From Piscicola geometra (Eukaryota; Annelida; Clitellata; Hirudinida; Piscicolidae): 64,000 nt of DNA. Location of the stretch: NCBI GenBank assembly GCA_943735955.1, contig OX030961.1, positions 2,333,483-2,397,482 on the forward strand. The letters are read 5' to 3'. How positions within the stretch are numbered: the first letter of the stretch is position 1; every line of letters starts with the position of its first letter. The notes under the pieces are model-generated. The model did no database searches. It was given only the letters and a program-made list of their open reading frames with translations, and was not told the origin of the DNA. A program made the translations under genes and the position numbers. This document shows, piece after piece, positions 12,753 through 23,108 of this stretch.

Positions 12753-13946
12753 CTAAATGTAAAAGTTGTATCAATTACAAATAATTTTTGTTATTATTTT
12801 ATTTTCAGGTGGCTGTGAAAAACGTGAACACTTCCCATAACCGCCAAGACGTAAAGTAGACATGATTTCAATTTTGCTATTTCTGTAAACTAAACTTTCT
12901 ATATTTTTATAGGCGACAGCTTTCTTCACTCCAACCAAAAAAATCTTAAAGAAACAATGGTCCACACTCAGCGCCACTTAAAAGTCGTGAAAAGAATTGA
13001 CAAACGATTATTCGTATTTATCATTCCTACGATCTGACCAGTTATAAGAAACGTTTAGCTTGTTACCAAAACCCAGCCACAATAACCTTTTGATACAGAA
13101 ATTAAATCTAGAATTTAAATAGATGTACACTTTTGTCTCATTAGTCTTTATAGATTATTTTAGGTTTGCATGGGAAATAGTTGAAATGTTAAAAAAATTA
13201 AAAATTAAATTCTAGTTGAAAGAAACGCCTATAATGGTGTTCATGCTGCTTCAGATTCTGCCTGACAAAAGTGAATAAAAAAATAGTTTCAAAATATTTG
13301 TGCAAAAGTTTAACTACTTTTTGTTATTTTAGTTAAATTTTCTCAAAAATAAGTTTATAACTATTAGTTAAGCTACTAATTTTAAGTGGAAAAATAGTTA
13401 TAGTTTAACTTCACATTTTTAGTTAGTTGCCCATCACTGCAAATAAATGAATAAATTAATGAGTAAATGAAATACAACTTTTTTAACTGAAAAATTAAAT
13501 TCTAGTTGAAAGAAATGAAATTTTACTTTTTTTTGAATATTGTTAGAGATGTGCTGTTTCGGATATGTGGTGTTGTGGCTGTCCCAGATTGATGGCGACG
13601 AGTGGCGGAATGCACGGATGACTATGTTGGTTCTTACAGGAGCTTTAAGTAATGTCGTAGTGGATGATGAACGGAGATGTTTATTGTTGTTTTTGATGGT
13701 GATTAGGTTTCTGAGATAGGAGGGCTGTGATGTTGTGATTGTTTGAAAGCTCATGTAAAACGCCTTTAATGGTTTTACACTTTTCACAGATATCAAAACT
13801 GAGATCTAAGATTTTATTTTACCAAAGAGCGAAATCATGGAAAAATCAATGATAGATTAAATTTAATTAAATCAATATTGTTTTCAATTATTGACTTTCA
13901 CTAAAGTGTGTCGAATCGATAGCTATAGATTATTTCTTGAAAACTA
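12753..13946. other. Intergenic region with a hAT-like element end
   Basis: No GH18 exons upstream of 12752 are recognisable here, so the first chitinase domain was truncated. At 13427-13439 the sequence TGCCCATCACTG matches the right terminus of the complete hAT element at 27190-28050. It is preceded by AT-rich DNA with repeated AGTTA-type words. A direct repeat (AAATTCTAGTTGAAAGAAA) flanks the area at about 13205 and 13497. A frame at 13434-13796 on the minus strand is open but unremarkable. Confidence 0.4.
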
Positions 13947-16900
13947 TTAGTATTTTTCAAGTTGTTCCAGAATCCAGTCGTGGACGTAGTTGACTCTGGA
14001 GTAGACACCGGGATAATTGCTGGCACAACCAAAGCCCCAAGATACGATTCCAATGAGAACAAAGCTGCCATCATTTTGTTTTATCACCAACGGACCTCCT
14101 GAATCACCCTGTGTGGATTTGGTGAGAAATTATAGCTTCTAATCATCTAAGTAAAATATTAGTAACAGAGCTTTTCTTGAATACGACAGCGCTTAAAAAT
14201 ACTTCAATGCACTTGTAAGTGGTTTCCGCTTTCAGTTTTAATTTTTTAAAGTATAAATACTTGGCAAGCGTCTCTGACTGTACTGTCCCTGTTATCAGTT
14301 GCGCAAATCATATCCTCGGAGATCATAGCAGCACCGTATTTGGACTTGCAGTAAGCTTGGGTCGTTATGTTGAGGGTGGTGTAGCGCAGAGTATCGATAG
14401 TAGGACCGCCAACTGTTTGAAAAATGTAATTTAGACAATAGGAATTTTTTAAAGTTAAAAATCTTTTTAAAAACTATAAATCAAAATATTCAAATATTCC
14501 AACCTTTGATGCTTCCCCAGCCAGAAGTAAGAGACTTGAGATGCACATAGTCGTGATGTTCTTCGGGAGCACAGACAGGCCACGCGTTTTCATCCAATTG
14601 CAAAGAGCCGTTAATCTTGATGAGAGCTACATCGTGTTCATACCTGACTTTTTCGCTGTATTTTGGATGCAAAATCCATTTTTCGATTGAGTAGGATTTC
14701 TTGGTTGCTTCTGTCTTGTTCTTACTATGTTCACCAGTCCATACTTTCACGTCATCGGGCTTCCTTAAAATGATGAAAAGTAAGTTATTTAAATGTTCAT
14801 AACTTGATTATTATAAACGCTTCATAAATTAGAAATTAGTTGGGGAAAAAAACATTAAGAATTGAAATTAATTTTTGCAAAGTATATAAATATAGAATGA
14901 ATGAGAAACTAACTTTCTTACGAGACAATGAGCTGCGGTAAGAATCCATTTTTCGTTAATGGTCGAACCACCGCAGAACTGGAAACTTCCTCTTTTCAGA
15001 CTCACCTGAAACCATTCATATTCTCATACATTCTAAAATTCTAAAAATTTAATTTAAAATTGGAAATTAATCATAAAAATAGCTGTTACTAACCCTAACC
15101 CTAACCCTAAACCATTCATATTATCATACATTCTAAAATTCTAAAAATTTAAATTAAAATTGGAAATTAATCATAAAAATAGCTGTTACTAACCCTAACC
15201 CTAACCCTAAACCATTCATATTCTCATACATTCTAAAAGTTTGCAAATTTAATTTAACATTTGAAATTAATCATAAAAATAACTATTACTAACCCTAACC
15301 CTAAACCATTCATATTCTCATACATTCTAAAATTCTAAAAGTTTAATTTAAAATTTGAAATTAATCCTAAAAATAGCTGTTACTAACCCTAACCCTAACC
15401 CTAAACCATTTATATTCTAATACATTCTAAAATTCTAAAACTTTAATTTAAATTTTGAAATTAATCTTAAAAGTAGCTGTTATTCAACGAAATACACACT
15501 CATAAGTTCGAATAAATTTAAAATCTGATAATCTAATTTTAAAACCTTCTCTAAAGTATCCGCAAAATCATTTTCCGAAGATATATAATATATTTAACAA
15601 AATAAAAAATGTTTTTGAACCTTATTTCATAATACAATACAATACAACGACGAGTAAGATTATAGTGGCGTAAATCCGGACGGGCTTCAAGACCACTTGG
15701 TTATGGAAAAGTAAATAATGATAGTAATAATAATTATTTTTAAATTATTATTAACCATTAATAAATAGAAAATAAATAAATAAAATAAAGATAAAATTAG
15801 AAAGCAAGAAATTGATGAATGGAAGAAATGAGCAGTAGATTTGTGGGTTATTGTGATCGGTCGAACAAGTACGTTTTCAGGCAACGGCTGAATGTCGCGG
15901 TCGATCTCGGGGATTTGAGTCTATTGGGAAGACTATTCCAAAGAGTCGGCGCTACAACAAAAAGCTTCTTGCACCTGCATACTTGAGTTTGTAGCTCTGT
16001 GCAACTACATCTATTGACCTGGAAGACCTGAGTCTTTCCCTCTGGGGAAGACTTGCTCTCATGACAATACTACTCGACAAATAATCTGGGCACTCATTAG
16101 ACAGACACTTGTGCATTAACATGATGTTTTTGTATTCAAGTATGTTTTCAACACGAAGCCAGTGGAGCTCCTTGAAAACAGGGCTGATGTGATCATACTT
16201 TCTAGCACCTGTTATGAGCCTAGCTGTGGTGTTGATTATAGACAATTTTCTGCAGCTGCGTCATTGGCAACCCAGTAAGAATGATATTGCCATGGTAAGG
16301 TCGACTGAGAACCAAAGCAGAAACCAATGTTCTCAGTGAGTCCTTGGTCAATAACCATCTTATGGATCATATTTGGCGTAAAGAAGCAAAGCAGATTTGA
16401 GTCATCTTGTTGATGTGTGTCGTCATGGTGAGGTTTTTGTCGAAATAAACTCCTAGGTTTCTGACACTTTCAAAAGGCATCTTATTCTGACAAATGCAAA
16501 CTGGATCTTTGGGAGTGTGAACTGAGTTTCGACGGGATGAGAGTCAGATAACTTCAGTTTTGCTGGAGTTAAGTTTTAGCTGATTGGCACCCATCCAAGC
16601 AGCAATTTAGTCGATGTATGATGACACCCTTTCTTGCAGGTCAGCCTGATGACCTTCAATGCAATGACGTAAATCTGGGTGTCATCAGCATACTGATGAA
16701 AAGCGAGCTCATGTCTAGCTGCTATTCTTTCCAAATCTCCAATGTACAACGAAAACAGTAATGAACCAAGGACTGAACCTTAGGGGACTCCTACAACGGA
16801 AAGCGACGTGGTCGATTTTCTCCCACTAGAGCGGATGTCAAAACATCTGCTTCTGTAAGGATGTTTGAATACACTTTTGTTATAAATAATAATAACGACG

Positions 16901-17450
16901 AGCCCTATTATGGTGGCGTATAACCCGAACGGGCTTCCAGGCCATTTAGGCTGAATATTTTCATTTGCGCCTTTGGGTTACTAGGCACTTGAACCTAGGA
17001 CCTTTCATTATTGGTCAAGCCAAGAGTCTTTGCCGACTCAGCAACCCGTTCACCTAAAACCCAACAAACCTGCCACGGAAACTCGTTGGGTCTGGCTTCA
17101 ATTCCACCGACTATGGAAGGAGCGGGCAATTCCATACTTCCAGCATCAGGGTACTTGCTTTTGCCGCATTTCAGCCAGCTGGCAGACGAGCCTGTAGTGT
17201 GGTTTGTTGTTGCAGTTTTATATATATTAGTTTTTAATATCTTTAAGCCAATTTTAAGATGAATTCCAAACTTTATTGTTAACGTCTTGAGGCTCGTTAG
17301 GGTTAACACCACGATAATAATACGCCTTGTTGTTTTGCCTTTTATAGTAATTTCAATATTAAAGTTTGTATAAATATTGCGGTTGTTTTTACTAAAGCAC
17401 TCACCGAAAGCCAGCGAGAGGGTCGTCAGAAGGAGGAAGAAGAGCTTCAT
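13947..17450 (-). CDS. Trypsin-like serine protease (S1 family), secreted zymogen
   Basis: Six exons fit in frame: 17450-17405, 17191-17070, 15005-14914, 14763-14504, 14412-14261 and 14108-13947, giving 277 aa. The signal peptide is [17 protein letters not shown] short Cys-containing propeptide precedes IVGG (residues 42-45). The catalytic triad is complete: His82 in LTAAHC, Asp131 in HDVALIKI and Ser227 in GDSGGP. Asp221, six residues before the Ser, predicts cleavage after Lys/Arg. Family knowledge suggests digestion or an immune cascade; the sequence does not decide. Odd: the residue before IVGG is Ser, not the basic residue normally cut to activate trypsinogens. The 2-kb intron between exons 2 and 3 has been enlarged by a telomere-like tandem repeat, a LINE fragment and a SINE lying only about 15 bp inside the donor. 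Confidence 0.93.
15011..15480. repeat. 100-bp tandem repeat containing telomere-type (CCCTAA)n
   Basis: Five units of about 94-100 bp begin with ACCATTCATATT near 15011, 15111, 15211, 15305 and 15404. Between successive units lie two to three CCCTAA blocks (TAACCCTAACCCTAACCCTAA-type, about 15092-15110, 15192-15210, 15291-15304 and 15385-15403). The array abuts the acceptor of protease exon 3. The rest of each unit is AT-rich and conserved between copies. Confidence 0.9.
15640..16870 (-). mobile_element. 5'-truncated non-LTR retrotransposon (CR1/L2-like reverse transcriptase)
   Basis: Read on the minus strand, the remnant shows reverse-transcriptase motifs in order: [28 protein letters not shown] (the catalytic YADD box), a stretch like [19 protein letters not shown], and a C-terminal block with [20 protein letters not shown]. 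Stops and shifts interrupt the frame, so it is dead. The 3' end (about 15640-15705) carries the motif GAAGCCCGTCCGGATTTACG, shared with the adjacent SINE and with two further copies near 50.0 and 51.1 kb. It lies in the large protease intron in the gene's own orientation. Confidence 0.85.
16890..17054 (-). mobile_element. tRNA-derived SINE
   Basis: On the minus strand the element starts near GGTGAACGGGTTGCTGAGTC, which contains an A-box-like segment (17046-17032). A B-box-like GGTTCAAGTGCC follows at 16995-16984. The two are spaced as in a tRNA gene with an extra arm. A body follows, then the 3' tail GGCCTGGAAGCCCGTTCGGG and ATTATT repeats. The tail resembles that of the LINE at 15640, as in SINE/LINE partner pairs. 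The SINE identity is inferred from these boxes. Confidence 0.65.
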
Positions 17451-17490
17451 GGTGAAGTCTGGAAATCGCATGAACAAACGTTCAAAACTC

Positions 17491-17500
17491 TTTTTATATA
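17491..17500 (-). promoter_or_regulatory. TATA box of the serine protease gene
   Basis: TATATAAAAA on the minus strand lies about 40 bp before the start codon of the protease, suggesting a very short 5' leader. Confidence 0.55.
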
Positions 17501-17934
17501 CACTCTGGGTACATCGCAATCTTATCATTGTGATAAGGTATCTGAATTGAGGATTGAAATTCTTCTCAATATGACAAAAGTCAATGATAGATAGGATTGA
17601 ATTGTTTAATACCTCTGTGAAATTATTCTCTCTTCGTCATATCTCCTATCATGAAATTATAAGAATAACAAAGTTGAGAAGTTAATGAGATAAATTCTGT
17701 TTAAAAAAATTGTATAAAAAAAAGTTAGAGTTCAAAAACTAAAATGGTTGTTTAAATTTGATGAAAATCAATCTTTCTTCTGTTTAAATTCGAGAGGGCG
17801 TTCAGTAGGATGATAAAAAGTTTCAGAATGATGTTTTTAAATTCTATAAAATTCCTCTCTCATATACATTCGAGATAAATCGCAATCTTAGTATTAGTAT
17901 TAGTAGTAGTAGTAATATATTTATAATACCTTTG

Positions 17935-18640
17935 TTCCAACACTCTATATATTTATCTTCATCTTCCCCTTTCTTTCCTCTCCCTCTGTCTCCAGATCGC
18001 TCCCACACTTCTCATCACCACTTGTTCCATCCTCCGATCCTCCTCCTGGTAACCAAGGACCCCTTCCATCGGGTCCTGTTTTCCACGCTCCCTTCTCCAA
18101 ACCGTCAGCCATTCTTCTCTCCACTCTTCATACAACCCACACTCCAGCAAAAAGTGCCTCTCATTCTCTTCCTCTCCAGAAACACACTTTCTATTCTCCT
18201 TCTCATATCTTCAGCGCACAATTGCATTATCCTTTACTTTAAAACTATTCCCCTACATATCATCCCAACTTCCGCTCCATCTGATCCATCTGAATATCTT
18301 CCAACATTTTTCATTATTTCACTAAATTGATAAATCCCCCCTCTCTTTTCCCCCCCTTTAAGCCTTAATCCTAAATACCTTACCTCATCACATTTTCGTA
18401 TGGTCCTATCTCTAATTACCCATTCTTGACATCCTTCCAGTCCTGTGTTACCAACCAGTTCCACAACTTTAGATTTCTCTTCATTCAGTTTCATTCCATA
18501 TTTCTCTAACACCTTCAGTACATCCTCTAACACTATCTTCACATTATCTTGATTTCCCGTCTTCACTTGGATAAGCATAGAGCATTCCTCCAAACCTCCC
18601 CTCTTTCCTACTATCCTCCCTACCCATTTGATTATGGGCT
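17935..18640 (-). mobile_element. Second LINE remnant (reverse-transcriptase C-terminal part)
   Basis: The minus strand encodes KYGMKLNEEKSKVV and EVRYLGLRLKGGEKRGG, the post-catalytic RT region of non-LTR elements. Further on is KCVSGEEENERHFLLECGLY, a Cys/His pattern typical of LINE C-termini. The two parts are in different frames and the YADD box is missing or degraded. It differs from the LINE at 15640 and so represents another family. Confidence 0.75.
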
Positions 18641-19001
18641 TTCATTACAACCCATCCAGGAAATGATAAAGAATACAATATTTTAACATTTTAACTATTT
18701 CCAAAAGAGAACACTTTTTTGAAGATAAAACTCAATTGTTTCATTTCTTTACAGAAAAAAAGAGTATTATGTAAGTTTAGTTTAGGGAGTTAAAAACCAC
18801 GCAGATCTTTTGACCTCTATAATGGTTATAGCAATGGGTCAAAACTCAAGATTCGGGAAATATCGGAAATAGTAAATGTGCGTGTGTGTGTATTTTTTTG
18901 TGTCTGCATTTTCCTTTTTTTTTACTTCCCAAACAGACATCTTGTTTTTTCTATAAAAAAGTTTGGAATATTGAACGTGTCTTTAATTCTAAATCATTTA
19001 G

Positions 19002-19112
19002 ATTAAACCCCACATATGATTTATATTTTTGTACATTGAACCCATAATTACTTTTTTATATAGATTAAACCCCATATTTACTTTTCCAGATTAAATCCCA
19101 TAAATGTTTTCT
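19002..19112. repeat. Short degenerate tandem repeat
   Basis: Three to four diverged copies of a unit resembling AGATTAAACCCCATATTTAC occur in a row. Nothing else in the surrounding 18.64-19.14 kb suggests a gene. Confidence 0.5.
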
Positions 19113-19209
19113 ATTTTAAAAAAGTAATTGCAAGTGCTCCCCGCTTGAATATTTTATATTTTGAAAAATATGAGCTTGAACTCAAACTTGGTCGAACATG
19201 GACGAATTT

Positions 19210-19300
19210 TCATTCCCGGTCCCGTCCTGTTGCCGAATTTTTTTCCCGTCCCGTTCCCACAACTCGATTCCCGGTCCCAACCCGTTCCCGAAACTTGTTT
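19210..19300 (-). other. G-rich degenerate repeat, possible transposon subterminal region
   Basis: On the minus strand short blocks such as GGGAACGGG, GGGACCGGGAAT and GGGAACGGGACGGG recur within AT-rich DNA. Runs of G at short spacing could fold into a G-quadruplex. Similar G-rich blocks occur in noncoding ends of DNA transposons, and an hAT remnant lies 2 kb to the right. No transposon boundary could be fixed. Confidence 0.4.
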
Positions 19301-21177
19301 GTTTTTTTATTTATTTTCACTGCCGTTCTCAATGATTCCAAACTTGCTAGTCCTAAAATTTCTCAAAATTTCTTATTTAGAATTCAGAGAATAATTCTTT
19401 TAATAAAATTTTAAAAAATGATTTAAATTTCAAATATTTATTGAAATGAAAGTATTGAAGTTAGTCATTTTTTTGATTAATTCAATTAAGTCTTTATTGC
19501 TTTTCACACGGGTTTCCATTAGGAGTTTAAGCCTTCAAATTAACTGATCTTGGCTCTGAAGTTAAACGACCACATGTTGACAAATTCCGTTCACCGAGAA
19601 TAAAACTTGCAAGTATACTAAAAAAATTTTTGGCTACTTCTTGTAGTTTAAAAAAAAATTCATTTTACTTCAATAAATTTGTATAATCTCTATAATCTTC
19701 AATTTTGGTGGGACGTAATTGTGAATATTTGTACAATTCATCCTTTTCTGAGTTTTTTTCTTTGTTTATTATTATTAATTTTTCAATAATGTTAAAAATA
19801 TGTTTTTTGACAACATTCTTATTCTCCACAACTGCACAAATAAAATCATTCGTATAATTTGATAGTATAATAATTTTATTATAACTTTTACGATATAAAA
19901 ACAAACATAACTAAATAACCATCATTTGTTTTTTTTCTCAATGGCACAGCAGCTTGGTCTGGCTGTACAAAATAGAATTAAATTTTCTCTAATGAAAGTC
20001 TTCGTATGTATTTCTTTTCTATCCCAAACTTTTTTCCTATTATTCTCCTATACTGGGTATGCAACAGACAGGCTGCCATCTTTTGTTGAAATTATCAACT
20101 GAGCAATCATTTGGAGAATAATTATTCAAACTCAAGGTATTAATTTATAAAATAAAAATAATATAACTGACCATTTTGATTTCATCTGACAAGTTTTCAT
20201 CATCACCCATTTGTTCTGATCTCTTTAATATTTGGACTCGCCATAACAACTTCAAATGTAATGTTGGAGATTTTGACATTGACAACGCAATGGTGGCTTC
20301 GTTATTAATTTCTGTTGCATTTATGATGTGGTGATGCTGTAGTAGGGATGTTGGTACTGTGGTGGTGACAGAATTTTGTATTGGTAAAAACAATCTTTCT
20401 GTGGCAGTGATGATCATGGTGATGTGGGTGAAGTTAATTACAGAAAAAGTTTTTCCATGAAAATCTCTTCTTCCAATTCTAGCTAGTAAAAATAAGTTTT
20501 TCACGTATTGCGAATATATTAAATTTCATTTTATTAATTTTCATCATTTAAACATTTTAAAACTATTCTATAATTTTTTATATTTTGTTTTTCATAATTT
20601 TTTATCTTTTGTTTTTCATAATTTTTTATATTTTGTTTTTCATAATTTTTTATATCAGTCCATTTTGTGTAAAAGGACCTTAAATATTAAGTTAACTTTA
20701 GTCCATATATTCTATTTATCTATGCTTATGTTTATATTTATGTTTATGTTTATGTTTAGGAGTCTTATTTATATGTATACCACAGAAAGACAAGTTTGAG
20801 AAACACTCTCAAGTCAGATTGAAAAGCATCAAGATAAAAAAGAAAAAAGGGTTCTGTTTTACATTTCTGCCACAAACAACTAGAATATCGCCCATTCAAT
20901 TTCTATTGGTTGGAAAAACATATACTTGAAATTTGATTGCATAATGTTGAAAATAAACGGACTTATTATATTTTTAATGCATCAAATTTTTAATTAGACG
21001 ATTTTCGACAATTATGTTTACATTTTTCATAAACGGACTTAAAGTGGTTAATGATTTTTTAAGGTCTCAGTCATATATATATAGTATATATTACTATTTT
21101 TTCCCTTGCAGTTAGGTCTCCGCACACTTAAAACACCCTTTCCACATACGCTTGTGAAGCGTCTTGCGCAAAAGAAG
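19301..21177. other. AT-rich non-genic stretch
   Basis: I see no supported gene. The minus frames at 19665-19904 and 20145-20504 are open but lack domain features and splice partners. Short tandem repeats at 20573-20655 and 20715-20760 are listed or noted separately. The segment could be the noncoding flank of the hAT remnant that follows. Confidence 0.5.
20573..20655. repeat. 24-bp tandem repeat, about 3.5 copies
   Basis: The words TTTTCATAATTTTTTATA and TTTTG recur every 24 bp. A short (TTTATG)n tract follows at about 20715-20758. Confidence 0.75.
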
Positions 21178-21740
21178 CTAATAATCTAGAATACTCAATA
21201 ATTTAAGTGCTAACATTTCTCCTGTATATGGGTGATACACAGAATGAACATTTAGCAGGACCTGAATTGCACGACGCATTGATGGATTATGAAAGGGTGC
21301 TGAGATCCCGAGACATGAAAGTGTAAGACCCTTGTTAGTCCAGCAATCCAGGCTAATGACAACGCGATGTCCAGTTTGAAGATCTTTACGAATTCGATCT
21401 TCTACATTGTTCTTATAATCTTTTATCAAAGAAATCATTTTCTCGGAACCTAAATGATAGAAATTTCATATATTTACTACTGTTTAATTGAAATTATTTA
21501 AATGGCTTATAAATTATGCTCATAACTTTGTAAATAATATTTAAAAATGTAATTACCTAAATAATTATCAACTACAGTGTTTTGTCTGGTAACTTTCTCC
21601 TTATCATTATCCTCCTCTTTTGAAACCTGACATTCGCTTTTGTCGCATGAAGCTTCGTAAATAAAATAGGCCCATACGCCATTTTCTTGTCTTCTGCCGC
21701 TATTAACCTTGAATATTTCATAAAAATTTGTATAAATCAA
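21178..21740 (-). mobile_element. hAT-family transposase remnant
   Basis: Two minus-strand open blocks are separated by a short spacer. The upstream block (21740-21507) has SGRRQENGVWAYFIYEASCD, which resembles the start of a BED zinc finger. The downstream block (21438-21178) has VVISLDCWTNKGLTLSCLGI and NVHSVYHPYTGEMLALKLL, matching the hAT core (a D-x-W-T motif followed by a GIxAxF-like strand). No C-terminal dimerisation region was found downstream, so the copy is truncated. It could instead be a domesticated gene, but its shortness argues against that. Confidence 0.7.
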
Positions 21741-23108
21741 CCTGTCAAAGAAAAGTAACTATGTTAAACACTAAATTAATATAATCGGACTCAAAGAATA
21801 AAATAAATTAATCATATTATTGCTCAAAAACGTGCATCCGCCAATGTTTTATCTTGTAGCGCTTCCCATTTTTTGAGTAGATATTTTTTAGTTACTATTC
21901 AGTTAGTATTCTTGTTTTTCAGTTTCTATTTCAGTTACAGTTATGCATTGAATTACAGTTACAGTTAAAGTTACAGTTAACTGGAACAACACTGCGACAA
22001 ACTACAACAAAAGTTAAATCCTCATGTTTATTCACTTAATGAAAATAGTATTCTACTCAAAGAAATCATTTCACATCAAAAAGTCAGAAAATTCACTCTT
22101 TTACGATTTTATGTACCATGAATCAGAAAATTGATCATTTTATTTAGACTTAAATCCCTCAGTTACTAAAAATAACGATGATCAAACTTTTGACAAAATT
22201 CGAGTTTCTCAAATTTATGGAACCTATGAGTCAGTAATTTACGCATTTAACAGTTATTATTTTCTACAAATTTAATGCTTGTTATTCTAGCTCTGATTTT
22301 TTCTTCGAATTAGTTGCCGTTTTCAATAAGAAAAGGGGTCTCGAATCTAGCTAGACAAAAACATTCTGCTATCTTACGAGTGCCTTAAAGAATTCTTAGC
22401 TTGAATGTGACGTCTACCCTGATCTTCATTGTGTATGATTGCGCCTAGATCGTGGTGTTTTTTGAAGGCAGAGTTGTCTTTAAATTTGACGTTTAGGTAA
22501 GCATCAAAGACTTTGTAATTTTTAAGGGTGTAGCTATTTATTCAGTTCTTGCATTCAAATATGAATTATGTCTTATTAGACGCCAACTCGTTGGTCTTTT
22601 ATTGTTTGCTATGTCATACAAATATAGCCTTAAAACTCAATTAAGCTTTTATCTCAAAATAATACATGGATATTCAATCCGATATTTTAAACTCACGATC
22701 AAATTGAGCATTGTGTTTTCAATGAAACTCAGAAACTTTGACTAAAAGTCGATATATGTATTTTTTTTTAAATTATACTAAAAGACGAAAATTAATCAAA
22801 GAGAGCTCTCACGTCAGCCAAACTATTTTTTATTAACGATGATAAACTCATTTTTCATTAGCATAATGATGCAACAACTAAATGAATTGTTTCAAACAAA
22901 GAAAAGAAAAAAGAAAATTTTTAACAAAAACGCTTTTTCTTCAATGAAAAAGCGTGCTTATTATTGAAGTTTCATAATCATTTTCTTTATATATAATGCA
23001 ATGGCTTTAACCGCTGTAGACTTTTGAAAAAATAGGAAGAAGTTATTCAAAGAATTTATTTCGGAAATTTCGAAAAAATTGAAGAAATGAAACGCAACAA
23101 GCAATGCA
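21741..23108. other. Non-genic AT-rich stretch
   Basis: No gene is supported. A small repeat of CAGTTACAGTTA-type words lies at about 21900-21980. A perfect short inverted pair (AAAAACGCTTTTTC / GAAAAAGCGT) near 22926-22953 sits about 150 bp beyond the stop of the next gene and may be part of its 3' end. Confidence 0.5.
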
